Below are positions 12,231 through 20,520 of a DNA stretch of 64,000 nt, in pieces. The DNA comes from Chondromyces crocatus. Its GTDB lineage: Bacteria > Myxococcota_A > Polyangia > Polyangiales > Polyangiaceae. Position 1 is the stretch's first letter; every line of letters starts with the position of its first letter. The notes under the pieces were generated by a model that ran no database searches, was not told where the DNA came from, and saw nothing but the letters and a program-made list of their open reading frames with translations. Made by a program: the position numbers and the translations under genes. The DNA is taken from contig NZ_CP012159.1 in assembly GCF_001189295.1 (NCBI RefSeq), positions 2,618,001 through 2,682,000 on the forward strand. The letters run 5' to 3'.

Positions 12231-12259
12231 ATGACGCCGCCATAACGCGTCGTTATGAT
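12231..12259 (+). promoter_or_regulatory. Promoter with palindromic operator upstream of the chorismatase gene
   Basis: A sigma-70-like pair is visible: -35 ATGACG (12231-12236), 17-bp spacer, -10 TATGAT (12254-12259). The spacer and -10 contain the perfect palindrome ATAACG-CGT-CGTTAT (12242-12256), placed as a repressor operator would be. It lies in the 458-bp gap 11982-12439 between divergent genes. Predicted transcription would give a leader of about 170 nt before the chorismatase start. The rest of the gap shows no gene. Confidence 0.5.
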
Positions 12260-12439
12260 CAGGACCGCGCGCAGCCTGCACCGTCCGCCCCCTCCACCTG
12301 CGCGCGCATGCTCCTGGCGCGCCCATGCGCCCAGCACTTCCGGACGTGGATGCGCCTGGAGCGCACCCATCCCGGATGCCCCGCTGGCGCGCCAGGGCAG
12401 CCGCCCCGAGCGCGCACCCATCGAGGAGACCGCGACCGA

Positions 12440-13444
12440 ATGACGCTCCAACCCGTCCACTGCGCATCCCTGAACGCCACCCGCCTCCGCGCCATCCCCG
12501 CCCGCGACACCGACCTCGAGATCCTCCTCGCCCTGCACGAAGGCCACATCCTCCGCCCCACCCAGTTCCTTGCGCCTGGCACCCCCGTCCGCCCTGGCAT
12601 GGAGCCCGTCCACATCGCCCCCCTCGGCGACCGACACCACGAGCTGCTCGTCACCGACACCCCCGTCCGCAGCGATCACCTCGAAGGCGTCGAGGTCCGC
12701 TTCGCCGCCGACCTCTGCTACTTCGAGGTCCAGCGCGACGACGCCGCCGACTTCGCCACCACCGCCGAGGCCGTGTACGCCCACGTTTTCCGCGTCACCC
12801 GCCACCTCCCCGACCACCGCCTCCTCCGCCTCTGGAACTACCTCCCCAGCATCCTCCGCGGCGACGACGAAGAAGAGCGCTACCGCCGTTTCAACGTCGG
12901 CCGCTTTGCTGCCTGGAGCCAGCTCGGCCCCTGCGACGCGCATGGCGACCCCATCTACCCTGCCGCCACCGCCATCGGCGCTTACGGCGGCCCCCTCATC
13001 GTCCAGGTCTTGCTCACCCGCCAGACCGTCGACCACGTACAGAACTACCGCCAGCGCCCCCCCATGGCCTACTCCAGCAAGTACGGCCACCGCGCCCCTG
13101 GATTCGCCCGCGGCACCCTCCGCCGCGCCGACCGCTTCATCGAGCTGCTCGTCTCCGGCACCGCCAGCATCGTCGGCGAAGAGACCCGCCACGACCGCAT
13201 GCGCGACCAGTCCGAAGAGACCCTGCGCAACCTCCGCGCCCTCCTCTCCCGCGAAAACCTCGGCGACACCGCCTTCGACCTCGGCCGCTTCCACTCCGTA
13301 CGCGCTTACGTGAAGCACCCCGAAGACCTGCCCGAAGCCCAGCGCGCCCTCGAACGCCACATCCCCCCCGAGCACATCATCTACCTCTGGGACGACATCT
13401 GCCGCCCTGGCCTCCTCCTCGAAGTCGAAGGCATCGCCGCCTGA
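12440..13444 (+). CDS. FkbO/Hyg5-type chorismatase (chorismate hydrolase, hydroxybenzoate-forming)
   Basis: A 334-residue cytoplasmic enzyme of the chorismatase family, once annotated as pteridine-dependent deoxygenase. Family features: LWNYLPSI near residue 132, ERYRRFNVGRFAAW, YPAATAIG, an AYSSKYGHRAPGFARGTL segment equivalent to the YxRxYGPRSPxFSRA block, and LLVSGTASIVGEET. FkbO makes dihydroxycyclohexadiene carboxylate; Hyg5 and XanB2 make 3-hydroxybenzoate (XanB2 also 4-hydroxybenzoate). The C-terminus DDICRPGLLLEVEG has a Cys at about 321, near where Hyg5-type enzymes carry the Cys that directs 3-hydroxybenzoate formation, so that product is my inference. The ATG at 12440 gives the normal family length. 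It heads a plus-strand series with an oxygenase and two prenyl synthases. Confidence 0.85.
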   Translation: MTLQPVHCASLNATRLRAIPARDTDLEILLALHEGHILRPTQFLAPGTPVRPGMEPVHIAPLGDRHHELLVTDTPVRSDHLEGVEVRFAADLCYFEVQRDDAADFATTAEAVYAHVFRVTRHLPDHRLLRLWNYLPSILRGDDEEERYRRFNVGRFAAWSQLGPCDAHGDPIYPAATAIGAYGGPLIVQVLLTRQTVDHVQNYRQRPPMAYSSKYGHRAPGFARGTLRRADRFIELLVSGTASIVGEETRHDRMRDQSEETLRNLRALLSRENLGDTAFDLGRFHSVRAYVKHPEDLPEAQRALERHIPPEHIIYLWDDICRPGLLLEVEGIAA

Positions 13445-13566
13445 GCCTCGAACCCCTCTCGCCCGCGCTCACCTCCCGACCGACATCGCTGCCCGACACG
13501 CCGAAGCCGTCCCCACCGCGCTTTCCGCTACCCCCTCCTGAGGCGTGCCCGGCATCCTTCTCGGCC

Positions 13567-14643
13567 ATGCACCCCAGCAAGCCCAAGCGACAACCCCTCA
13601 CCCCCGAGGTGCGCGCCGAGCTGGCCGCCGACACTGCGCGCCTCGAAGCCTGCTTCGAGCATGCTCGCGCTCACGCCTGCGGCGACGTCGAAGGCCTCTT
13701 CGGCCCGGGCTCCATGATGTGGCGCGTCTTCCGCGAGAGCATCAGCTTCAGCGCCGGCATCGAGGCCCTGCTCCTTCAGATCGCCCTCCCGGCCGTTGGC
13801 GCCGGCGTCGCCCAGAACAGCAACTTCCGCAGCGACGTCATCGGCCGCGCCCGCCGCACCTTCGCCTCCCTCGCCGCCTGGGTCTTCGGCGATCTCCCGA
13901 CCGCCCTCACCATGAGCTTCAAGATCCACAAGCTCCACGCCCGCGTCCGCGGCACCATCCCTGCCGACATCAGCCCTCGCCTCGCGGGCACCCCGTACCG
14001 CGCCAACGACCCCCCGCTCCTCTTCTGGGTCCACGCCACCATCATCGACGGCTCCGCGCGGGCCTACGAACGCTTCGTCGAGCCCCTCTCCCGCGTCGAG
14101 CTGGAGCGCTACCACCGCGAAGCCAACCTCCTCGCCATCGTCATGGGCGTCCCCCCCGACCAGGTCCCGCCCACCTGGGCCGACTTCCAGGCCTACATGC
14201 AGTGCATGCTCCACGGCGACGCCCTCGACGTCGGCCCCACCACCCGCGAGATCGCCCACACCCTCTTCAACAACTCCCTCACCCGCGGCCCCCTCGACGA
14301 AGCCCTCACCATCGGCCTCCTCCCCGAGCACCTCCGCGCCGCCTTCGACCTCCCCTGGGGCCCCACCTGGCAGCGCGCCAGCGACGCCCTCTTCGCCTCC
14401 TTGCGCGTCGGCCGCCAGGTCCTCCCCGACCTCCTCCGCTACCTCCCCGGCTACCACCAGGCGCGCCTGCGCGTCGCGCTCGCCGAGGGCAAACCCTTGC
14501 CCTGGGACTCCCGCCTCATCAACCGCATCGATCACGTCGTCGACCTGCCCCTCAGCCTGAAACCGCTCCCCATCCCCGACATCGTGGAAGAGAGCACCTC
14601 CGCCGCCGACGTGCGTGAGCGCATTTCGTCGTCCAATGCCTGA
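13567..14643 (+). CDS. Oxygenase MpaB/Lcp-like family protein (DUF2236)
   Basis: A 358-residue protein with the DUF2236 signature: GPGSMMWRVFRESISFSAG near residue 45, VIGRARRTFASL, PPLLFWVHATIIDG near residue 157, and a Glu-Tyr-rich helix SRVELERYHREANLLA. The family includes the rubber oxygenase Lcp (haem b) and the membrane-bound MpaB/MpaB' oxygenases that cleave the prenyl chain of mycophenolic acid precursors, so oxidation of an isoprenoid-type substrate is plausible. Candidate haem-ligand His residues are present (WVHAT and others), but I cannot assign the axial one. It lies 122 bp after the chorismatase gene on the same strand and before two prenyl synthases, which favours a shared pathway. 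Confidence 0.8.
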   Translation: MHPSKPKRQPLTPEVRAELAADTARLEACFEHARAHACGDVEGLFGPGSMMWRVFRESISFSAGIEALLLQIALPAVGAGVAQNSNFRSDVIGRARRTFASLAAWVFGDLPTALTMSFKIHKLHARVRGTIPADISPRLAGTPYRANDPPLLFWVHATIIDGSARAYERFVEPLSRVELERYHREANLLAIVMGVPPDQVPPTWADFQAYMQCMLHGDALDVGPTTREIAHTLFNNSLTRGPLDEALTIGLLPEHLRAAFDLPWGPTWQRASDALFASLRVGRQVLPDLLRYLPGYHQARLRVALAEGKPLPWDSRLINRIDHVVDLPLSLKPLPIPDIVEESTSAADVRERISSSNA

Positions 14644-14972
14644 CCCTCCAGCGTCTCCGAGCGCATTCAGCGTCTTCACGCGCCGATGGCCCACGTGCTG
14701 ATTTCGATGCGCCGAGAGGAGGCGACGTCGGGTGGAGTGGTTACTCTTTTCCTGGAGCGCCTCTCGAAACCGACCGTCGCCAGCCAGCAGGGCCGCCTCG
14801 CGCCCTGCATCGCTCGGCACCCAGCGTGCAACGTCACGACCTCGCCTGCGCCGCGGCGCACCCGCGCCTCGGCGTGAGCGCGTCCCTCTGGACGGCGCGG
14901 TCCGGTCTCGTCGAGCCCTCCCGGCAATCGTCTGTGCCGGACCCTTACCGCGTTCAACGCCGCGACCGGAGC
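14644..14972. other. Intergenic region before the first prenyl synthase
   Basis: This 329-bp gap between the oxygenase and first prenyl synthase genes shows no convincing reading frame, hairpin or repeat. The open frame of the following gene extends back to 14826 but lacks family resemblance. Confidence 0.5.
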
Positions 14973-16070
14973 ATGATGAAGCAACCCGACATGCCTCTCT
15001 CGAAGCCCGCCGCAGCCCCGCTGGATCTCCGAGGGATCCGACAGGCCGTCGAGGCCACCCTCCACCGGTTCCTGGACCACAAGGCCCACGGCCCGCACGG
15101 CCCGCACCTCACCCCCTTGCTCCAGGTGCTCCGCCACTTCCTGGAGGGCGGCGGCAAGCGCGTACGGCCCCTCTACTGCTGTCTCGGATGGCACACCGTC
15201 ACCGACGCGGCCCCCAGCGACGAGGTCCTCCGCGCCGCCGCCGGCCTCGAACTCTTCCACACCTTCGCCCTGCTCCACGACGACGTGATCGACGCCTCCC
15301 CCACCCGCCACGGCCGACCCACCGCGCACCGCATGTTCGCCACGCAGAGCCGGACCCTCCGCGCCTTGTGGTTCGGCGACAGCGCCGCCATCCTCCTCGG
15401 CGACCTGTGCGAAGCCTGGTCCGCCGAGCTGCTCGGAAGCCTAGGCCACCCTGCCGCGCGCAAACCCGTGGACCTCATGCGCAGCGAGATGACCATCGGC
15501 CAGTACCTCGACCTGTGCGCCGCGGGCGGCGTGATCGGCTCCCTCGACGACGCCCTGACCGTGATCCACTACAAGACCACGAAGTACACCGTGGAGCGCC
15601 CCTTGCAGATCGGCGCCGCCCTGGCCTCTGCTTCCCCCGCCGTGATGGAGGCCTGCTCTGCCTACGCGCGTCCCCTCGGCGAAGCCTTCCAGCTCTACGA
15701 CGACCTGGAAGACGTGCTCCCGACCAGCGCGCACGCTGCCTCCTCCGGCAACGACCTGCGCGAGGGCAAGCACACCGTCGTCCTCGCCCTGGCCTACCGC
15801 CACGCCTCGCCCGCCCAGGCCGCACAGCTCGACGATCTCGTGGGCGACGCTTACCTCGACGGCGAGCGCCTCGCCCGGGCGCGCGCCTTGATCGACGCGA
15901 CCGGCGCCACCGAGATCGTCCGGCGCATGGTGATGGAACGCCGGCGACAGGCCCTCCACGCCGTGGAGAGGGCCCCCTTCCGCCCCGCCGCCAAGCAAGC
16001 GCTCATCCAGCTGACCGAGCTCGCGCTGCCTGGCGTCTCGGCGTGGGAAGCCACCGCTTCCGGCAACTGA
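14973..16070 (+). CDS. Polyprenyl diphosphate synthase (short/medium-chain, trans) 1
   Basis: A 365-residue trans-isoprenyl diphosphate synthase that condenses IPP with allylic diphosphates. Key elements are present: GGGKRVRPLYC near residue 58, the first Asp-rich motif HDDVIDASPTRHGRPTAHR (about 102), KTTKYTVERPL, and the second Asp-rich motif YDDLEDVLP (about 243) with both Asp pairs intact. It ends with GNDLREGKHTVVLALAY. The chain length produced cannot be read reliably; the bulky Phe/His before the first motif (LFHTFALLHDD) is compatible with C15-C20. Start: tandem ATG codons at 14973/14976. It is a close paralogue of the next gene and follows the chorismatase and oxygenase. Confidence 0.92.
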   Translation: MMKQPDMPLSKPAAAPLDLRGIRQAVEATLHRFLDHKAHGPHGPHLTPLLQVLRHFLEGGGKRVRPLYCCLGWHTVTDAAPSDEVLRAAAGLELFHTFALLHDDVIDASPTRHGRPTAHRMFATQSRTLRALWFGDSAAILLGDLCEAWSAELLGSLGHPAARKPVDLMRSEMTIGQYLDLCAAGGVIGSLDDALTVIHYKTTKYTVERPLQIGAALASASPAVMEACSAYARPLGEAFQLYDDLEDVLPTSAHAASSGNDLREGKHTVVLALAYRHASPAQAAQLDDLVGDAYLDGERLARARALIDATGATEIVRRMVMERRRQALHAVERAPFRPAAKQALIQLTELALPGVSAWEATASGN

Positions 16071-16108
16071 CACGAGGCGCCGCTCGAGCGCCTCGTCGAC
16101 CCTTCTGC

Positions 16109-16180
16109 TTCCAGCGCGTGCGCGTGCGAGCCCCGTGTTCCAGCGCATGCGCGCGCGAGCCCCGTGTTCCAGCGCATGCG
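16109..16180. repeat. 29-bp tandem repeat, about 2.5 copies
   Basis: Two near-identical 29-bp units (16109-16137 and 16138-16166) and a partial third (16167-16180). The unit starts TTCCAGCGC and ends AGCCCCGTG. They lie in the 319-bp gap between the paralogous prenyl synthase genes, which holds no other gene. Confidence 0.8.
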
Positions 16181-16336
16181 AGGTCCTGGACGCCTGGCGT
16201 CTCCTGCCTGGCGACCACCCGGCCCGCCTGCACCTCGCCTCTCCGTGGTGACTTTCCCTCTGGCGACGACACCGCCTGGCGACGACCTCGCCAGCGACCT
16301 CTTCACGCGACTGCATCGACCACGACGCCTCTGGCA

Positions 16337-16395
16337 ACGACCCCGGAGGCCGACCTGACGAAACCCTACCGACGACCCTGGAGGCCGACATGACG
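16337..16395 (+). repeat. 24-bp direct repeat containing the RBS and start of prenyl synthase 2
   Basis: Two 24-bp copies, 16337-16360 and 16372-16395, differ at two positions. Each has CGGAGGC or TGGAGGC followed by CTGACG or ATGACG. The second is the real ribosome-binding site and ATG of the following gene; the first carries CTG in place of ATG. A small local duplication of the start region is the simplest explanation. Confidence 0.75.
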
Positions 16396-17466
16396 CCCCG
16401 ACCCGACGCGACCGAGCTGGATCTCCGCGCCCTGCGCACCGCCGTCGAGCGCACCCTCGCCCGCTTCCTGGAAGACAAGGCCCGAGGCCCCCTCGGCCCC
16501 CACATCGCCAAGCTGATCCCCGTGCTGCATCACTTCCTCGACGGCGGCGGCAAGCGCGTGCGCCCCCTCTACTGTTGCCTGGGCTGGCACACCCTCGACG
16601 ACGCGCCCCCCACCGACGACGTCCTCCGCGCCGCCGCGGGCATCGAGCTCTTCCACACCTTCGCCCTCATCCAGGACGACGTGATGGACCGCGCCGACAC
16701 CCGCCACGGCCGCCCCACCGCCCATCGCCTCCTCGCCGCCCAGGGCCCTCGCAGCCGCGCGCCCTGGTTCGGCGAGAGCGTCGCCATCCTCCTCGGTGAC
16801 CTGTGCGAAGCCTGGTCCGCCGAGCTGCTCGGCGGCCTCGGCCACCCCATCGCCCGCAGGCCCGTGGACCTCATGCGCAGCGAGACCATCGTCGGCCAGT
16901 ACCTCGACCTCTGCGCCTCCGGCCGCGACCCTGGCAGCGTGAACAGCGCCTTCACCGTGATCCACTACAAGACCACGAAGTACACCGTGGAGCGCCCCCT
17001 GCAGATCGGCGCCGCCCTGGCCGGCGCGGAGCCTGCCTTGATGGACACCTACGCCGCCTACGCCCAGCCCCTCGGCGAAGCCTTCCAGGTCTACAACGAC
17101 CTCGAGGACGTGCTCCCCGACAGCACCAAGCCCGACACCGGCGGCAGCGATCTGCGCGAAGGCAAGCACACCGTCGTCCTCGCCTTGGCCCTCCGCAGCG
17201 CCAACGTCGCCCAGGCCGAGCTGCTCGACCACCTCGTCGGAGACCCCCACCTCGACGCCATCGAACTCGCCCAGGTCCGCGCCTTGATCGCCGCCACCGG
17301 CGCCGTCGACCAGGCCAAGCGCCTCGTGCTGGAGCGCCGTCGGCAGGCCCTGCGCGTCCTGGAAGCCGCCCCCTTCCGCCCTGCCGCCAAGCGCGCCCTC
17401 GACCGCCTCACCGCCATCGCCATGCCCCGCGCTGCCCGCTGGGAGGCCGAGCTGGACCTGGGCTGA
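16390..17466 (+). CDS. Polyprenyl diphosphate synthase 2 (tandem paralogue, altered second Asp motif)
   Basis: A 358-residue trans-isoprenyl diphosphate synthase, strongly similar over its whole length to the preceding gene (GGGKRVRPLYCCLGWHT, ELFHTFAL, KTTKYTVERPLQIGAALA shared). First Asp-rich motif QDDVMDRADTRHGRPTAHR (about 95) is intact. The second reads YNDLEDVLP (about 236), so its first Asp is replaced by Asn. Such a change can alter activity, or mark the catalytically weaker subunit of a heteromer; which applies here is inference. The ATG at 16390 has GGAGG 7 nt upstream. The tandem arrangement points to duplication followed by divergence in chain length or subunit role. Confidence 0.9.
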   Translation: MTPRPDATELDLRALRTAVERTLARFLEDKARGPLGPHIAKLIPVLHHFLDGGGKRVRPLYCCLGWHTLDDAPPTDDVLRAAAGIELFHTFALIQDDVMDRADTRHGRPTAHRLLAAQGPRSRAPWFGESVAILLGDLCEAWSAELLGGLGHPIARRPVDLMRSETIVGQYLDLCASGRDPGSVNSAFTVIHYKTTKYTVERPLQIGAALAGAEPALMDTYAAYAQPLGEAFQVYNDLEDVLPDSTKPDTGGSDLREGKHTVVLALALRSANVAQAELLDHLVGDPHLDAIELAQVRALIAATGAVDQAKRLVLERRRQALRVLEAAPFRPAAKRALDRLTAIAMPRAARWEAELDLG

Positions 17467-17781
17467 CGAGCGGGGAGGGATGGGGCGCCGACGTGCATCG
17501 CCGCGGGCTCGGCGCCCAGGTCATGTTCATGTACACCCTGCCCTTCTCCAGCGCATCCAGCATCTAATCCAGCTGTCTCCGCTTGGTCTCCTCGCGCTTC
17601 GCCCGCGCAATCCAGCTCAAGTCAACGTTCTGCCTGAACCCTAATGGCTTGATGTGGGTAGGGTGCAGATCTCGAACTGAGCGACAGGCAAAGCCGAACG
17701 TGCATCTGTAAGGGGTGACGAGGTGACACAGAGTTGATAGCAGAAGAGAAACTGTCAGAGTTGGCTGGAATATAATTTGGT
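17467..17781. other. Intergenic region with GC-rich hairpin, prenyl synthase to mobile island
   Basis: This 315-bp gap starts with a 9-bp perfect inverted repeat (GGGCGCCGA/TCGGCGCCC, 17483-17517) lacking a T-run, possibly the terminator of the prenyl synthase transcript. From about 17600 the base composition falls noticeably, marking the left edge of the mobile-element island. No gene seen. Confidence 0.5.
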
Positions 17782-18543
17782 ATGAGAATCGTGCAGCCAG
17801 CCAATGACGTGACGCCGAATGACCAGACGAAGGTGCCCTCAGAAGCGCAGGCCCTCTTCGAGCAACTGCTCGTCGAACAGAGCCGGCGCAGTGGTCCAGT
17901 CGACAACTTTGGAGAGTTTGAGCGGGAGCTTCACGCTCGGATGGCCGAGATCGAACTGAAGCTGCTCGCGGAGGAACTACAGCGACAAGACGTGGACGTC
18001 ACGATGGTGCAGCTCGAAGGCGTCGCATACCGCCGCGTGCTCCGCTGCACCGAGACGTACCTATCGGCGGCAGGGCCGGTGCAGGTGGAGCGAACGCTTT
18101 ACGCCAACCGAGCAGAGTCCGAACGCGCCGTCTGCCCCATGGAATTGCGGGCAGGGATCGTCGAGGGCCACTGGACTCCAGTGACAGCGGAGCAGGCGAT
18201 GTGGATGGTGTCTCATCTGACACCGCAGGAGAGCGCCCAGCTCTGCACCAAGCTGGGCCGCATGCAACCAAGCAAGAGCAGCTTGGATCGATTGCTGAAG
18301 CAGCTGAGCGGACGATGGGAAGAGCAGCGTCAGGACTTCGAGTCGCAGCTTCGCGGTAACCGCTGCACGGACCCCACCTTCAGCATCCCCTGGGATGTGT
18401 TAGGCGGGCCGTTTCTCGGCGCCACGGCGTGGCGACCTCAAGCGCCGGGGGGGATGCGGATGACGCCGACAGGCGCTGCGAGCTGGTCGGCGTCGAGCCG
18501 TGCCCTGGTAGCGGCCCAGTTCTTTGGCGCCAGCTCGATGTAG
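17782..18543 (+). pseudogene. ISKra4-family transposase, N-terminal fragment interrupted by IS66
   Basis: Residues 1 to about 190 match ISKra4-type transposases: VQVERTLYANR, CPMELRAGIVEGHWTPVTAEQA, SHLTPQESAQLCTKLGRM and PSKSSLDRLLKQLS. The catalytic half is missing. From about 18356 the sequence is the end of an IS66 element, and the last ~60 codons of the open frame are IS66 sequence read in the wrong direction. The lost C-terminal half is not found on the other side of the island. A non-functional remnant. Confidence 0.75.
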
Positions 18544-20150
18544 CGCTCCTTGGGCCAGTAGGGCAGCAGGCGCAGGATGTCGTTGAGGAATGCGAGCGGG
18601 TCGAGACGGTGCAGGCGACACGAGGCGACGAGCGTGAAGATCGCCGCCGCGCTCTCGGCGTGGGTATCGCTGCCGTAGAAGAGCCAGTTCTTGCGGCCGA
18701 CGACGATGGTCCTCAGGGCGCGCTCGCTGCGGGAGTTGTCGAGGGGCAAGCGGCCATCGGTCAGGACGCGACGCAGCTCGTGCTCCTGGTTGTGCGCGTA
18801 GCCGAGCGCCTTCGCGGCGAGGGAGCGGCCTGCTTCGCTTGCGCGGGCGACGCTCACCCACGTGAAGAAGTCATCGAGCAGCGGGGCCAGGTGGGTGGCC
18901 CTGCGGCGCTTACGCTCGCTTGGAGGCAGCTTCGACCAGGAAGCGTCGAGCGCATAGAGCTCCCGGATGCGCCGCAGCCCCTCCACGGCGCCCTGGTGCT
19001 TGGTGACCGCGGCGTCGAAGAAGTAGCGGCGGCAATGGGCCCAGCAGCCGACGAGCTTGAGCGTGCCTTCGGTGGTCTCCTCGAATCGCCCGGGTGGGCC
19101 TCGGTCGAGGATGTCGTAAACGCTGCTCGCGTCGCTCTGGAGCAGCCCGGAGAAGCCGCGGAAGAGGCTCTGGACCGACGCCGAGGAATGCGAGTCGGTG
19201 TCGTGGTAGAGGACGTGGTCGCAATCGGCGACGATGGTGAAGAAGTGCCCTTTCTTGCAGGCTTGCCTGCGGCCGTCGGAGCCGGGCTCGGGCTGGATGG
19301 CGGCTCCGGTCGCGTCTGTGGACAGCACGTGGCAGTTGGCCCGCGCGTCCTCGAACATCGCGTGCACGACCGTGGCCCCGAGCGTCCCGCCGAGGTCCTC
19401 GAGGTAGCGGCACATCGTCCCGCGATCGAGCGAGGCTTCCTCGGTCTGGAGGAGCTGCTCGAGGCGGTAGCACGGCACGCCCAGCATGAATTTCTCGATG
19501 GCGAGCCACGCGAACACCGAGGTGTGGCAGAGCGCGCGCGGGAACAGCCGCGGCGGCAGCTCCGCGCTGAGCACGGTGTCGGTCCCGGCGAGCGCAATCT
19601 CGTAGCGCGCGATGCGCTTCTCGAGCACGCGGAAGCTGCCTGGAATGCGGAGCAGCTCGAAGACGGGCTCGTAGCCGATCAGCCGCCCCTTCTTCGCGAG
19701 CTCGGGGTCGTCGATGTCCACGGTGATGCGCGGCAGCTGCGAGGCCGCCAAGTTGCGTCGCCCCTTCGGCTTCGGGCGTGCCTTCTTCTCTTCCTTGTCG
19801 CGGCCCCTCTTCGCGCCGTCGTCATCGCCGCCCGTCGCGCCCCCAGGCGTCAGCTCCTGCTCGAGCTTCTTCTGCAGCGCGGTATTCTCGCGGAACAGCC
19901 CCTCGAGCAGCAGCTGAAACTCCGACGTGTTGGTGCGCTCCGACTTCGTGCCGAACAGACGACGCTTGAGCTGCTCATTCTCCGCGATCTGATTCGCAAG
20001 CGTCGTCTTGAGCGCCTGCTCTGTCCCCTCGAGGGACCGAATCAGCTCGCGCAGCGAGGCGATCGCGTCATCGCGCTGAAGGAGCTGCTCCCGCAGCTCC
20101 CGCAGCTTCTCTGTACCCATGCTCTCACGCGCCGCGCTCTTCTCGCTCAT
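18438..20150 (-). CDS. tnpC: IS66-family transposase TnpC
   Basis: A 570-residue IS66 transposase. It has an N-terminal leucine-zipper-like coiled coil (about 10-85, EKLRELREQLLQRDDAIASL), a linker rich in Lys/Arg, a DDE catalytic domain (first Asp in STDATGAAIQPEP, WAHCRRYFFDA in the middle, Glu in LDNSRSERALRTIVVG) and the IS66 C-terminal element (HAESAAAIFTLVASCRLH). The Cys-rich zinc finger that usually follows the coiled coil is absent: that region, ITVDIDDPELAKKG to ARYEIA, has no CxxC. The frame is intact, so the protein may be expressed, but the element has lost one end. Confidence 0.93.
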   Translation of the reverse strand: MSEKSAARESMGTEKLRELREQLLQRDDAIASLRELIRSLEGTEQALKTTLANQIAENEQLKRRLFGTKSERTNTSEFQLLLEGLFRENTALQKKLEQELTPGGATGGDDDGAKRGRDKEEKKARPKPKGRRNLAASQLPRITVDIDDPELAKKGRLIGYEPVFELLRIPGSFRVLEKRIARYEIALAGTDTVLSAELPPRLFPRALCHTSVFAWLAIEKFMLGVPCYRLEQLLQTEEASLDRGTMCRYLEDLGGTLGATVVHAMFEDARANCHVLSTDATGAAIQPEPGSDGRRQACKKGHFFTIVADCDHVLYHDTDSHSSASVQSLFRGFSGLLQSDASSVYDILDRGPPGRFEETTEGTLKLVGCWAHCRRYFFDAAVTKHQGAVEGLRRIRELYALDASWSKLPPSERKRRRATHLAPLLDDFFTWVSVARASEAGRSLAAKALGYAHNQEHELRRVLTDGRLPLDNSRSERALRTIVVGRKNWLFYGSDTHAESAAAIFTLVASCRLHRLDPLAFLNDILRLLPYWPKERYIELAPKNWAATRARLDADQLAAPVGVIRIPPGA

Positions 20151-20196
20151 CCTCGCATCTTGGACGCGCGATACGCACGCGACAGCTCACGGTGTT

Positions 20197-20520
20197 TCAA
20201 TGAATCGGCATACCCGACAGGCCCGCGAACAGCGCCTCGAACGCCGCCTCGCTGACCACCACGCTCTGCTCACCTGGCCGCGTCGGCGTCGGCAGCTCGA
20301 ACAGACCTCGCTCGAGCCGCTTGTAGCAGAGCACGACGCCCGTGCCGTCCCACGTGAGCACCTTCACGCTCTGACGACGCTTGCCGAAGAACACGAACAG
20401 CGCCCGCGAGCGGGGCTCGCGCTTCATCCGCTCACGTACCAGCGTCCCCAGGCGCTCGAACCCGAACCGCATGTCCACCGGCTCGAGCGCGACGAAGATC
20501 TCCACGCCGTGCGGGATCAT
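20197..20520 (-). CDS. tnpB: IS66-family accessory protein TnpB (IS66 Orf2)
   Basis: A 107-residue IS66 Orf2 protein needed with TnpA/TnpC for transposition in this family. Typical motifs are VEIFVALEPVDMRFGFERL, ALFVFFGKRRQSVKVLTWDG and GVVLCYKRLERGLFELP. Its ATG overlaps the stop of tnpA by ATGA (20517-20520), the coupled arrangement normal for IS66. It is 46 bp upstream of tnpC. The frame is complete. Confidence 0.93.
   Translation of the reverse strand: MIPHGVEIFVALEPVDMRFGFERLGTLVRERMKREPRSRALFVFFGKRRQSVKVLTWDGTGVVLCYKRLERGLFELPTPTRPGEQSVVVSEAAFEALFAGLSGMPIH

Noticed and set aside
12089-13375. 428-codon Gly/Val/Glu-rich minus-strand open frame
   Set aside because: Mirror of the chorismatase gene, whose family motifs are unambiguous.
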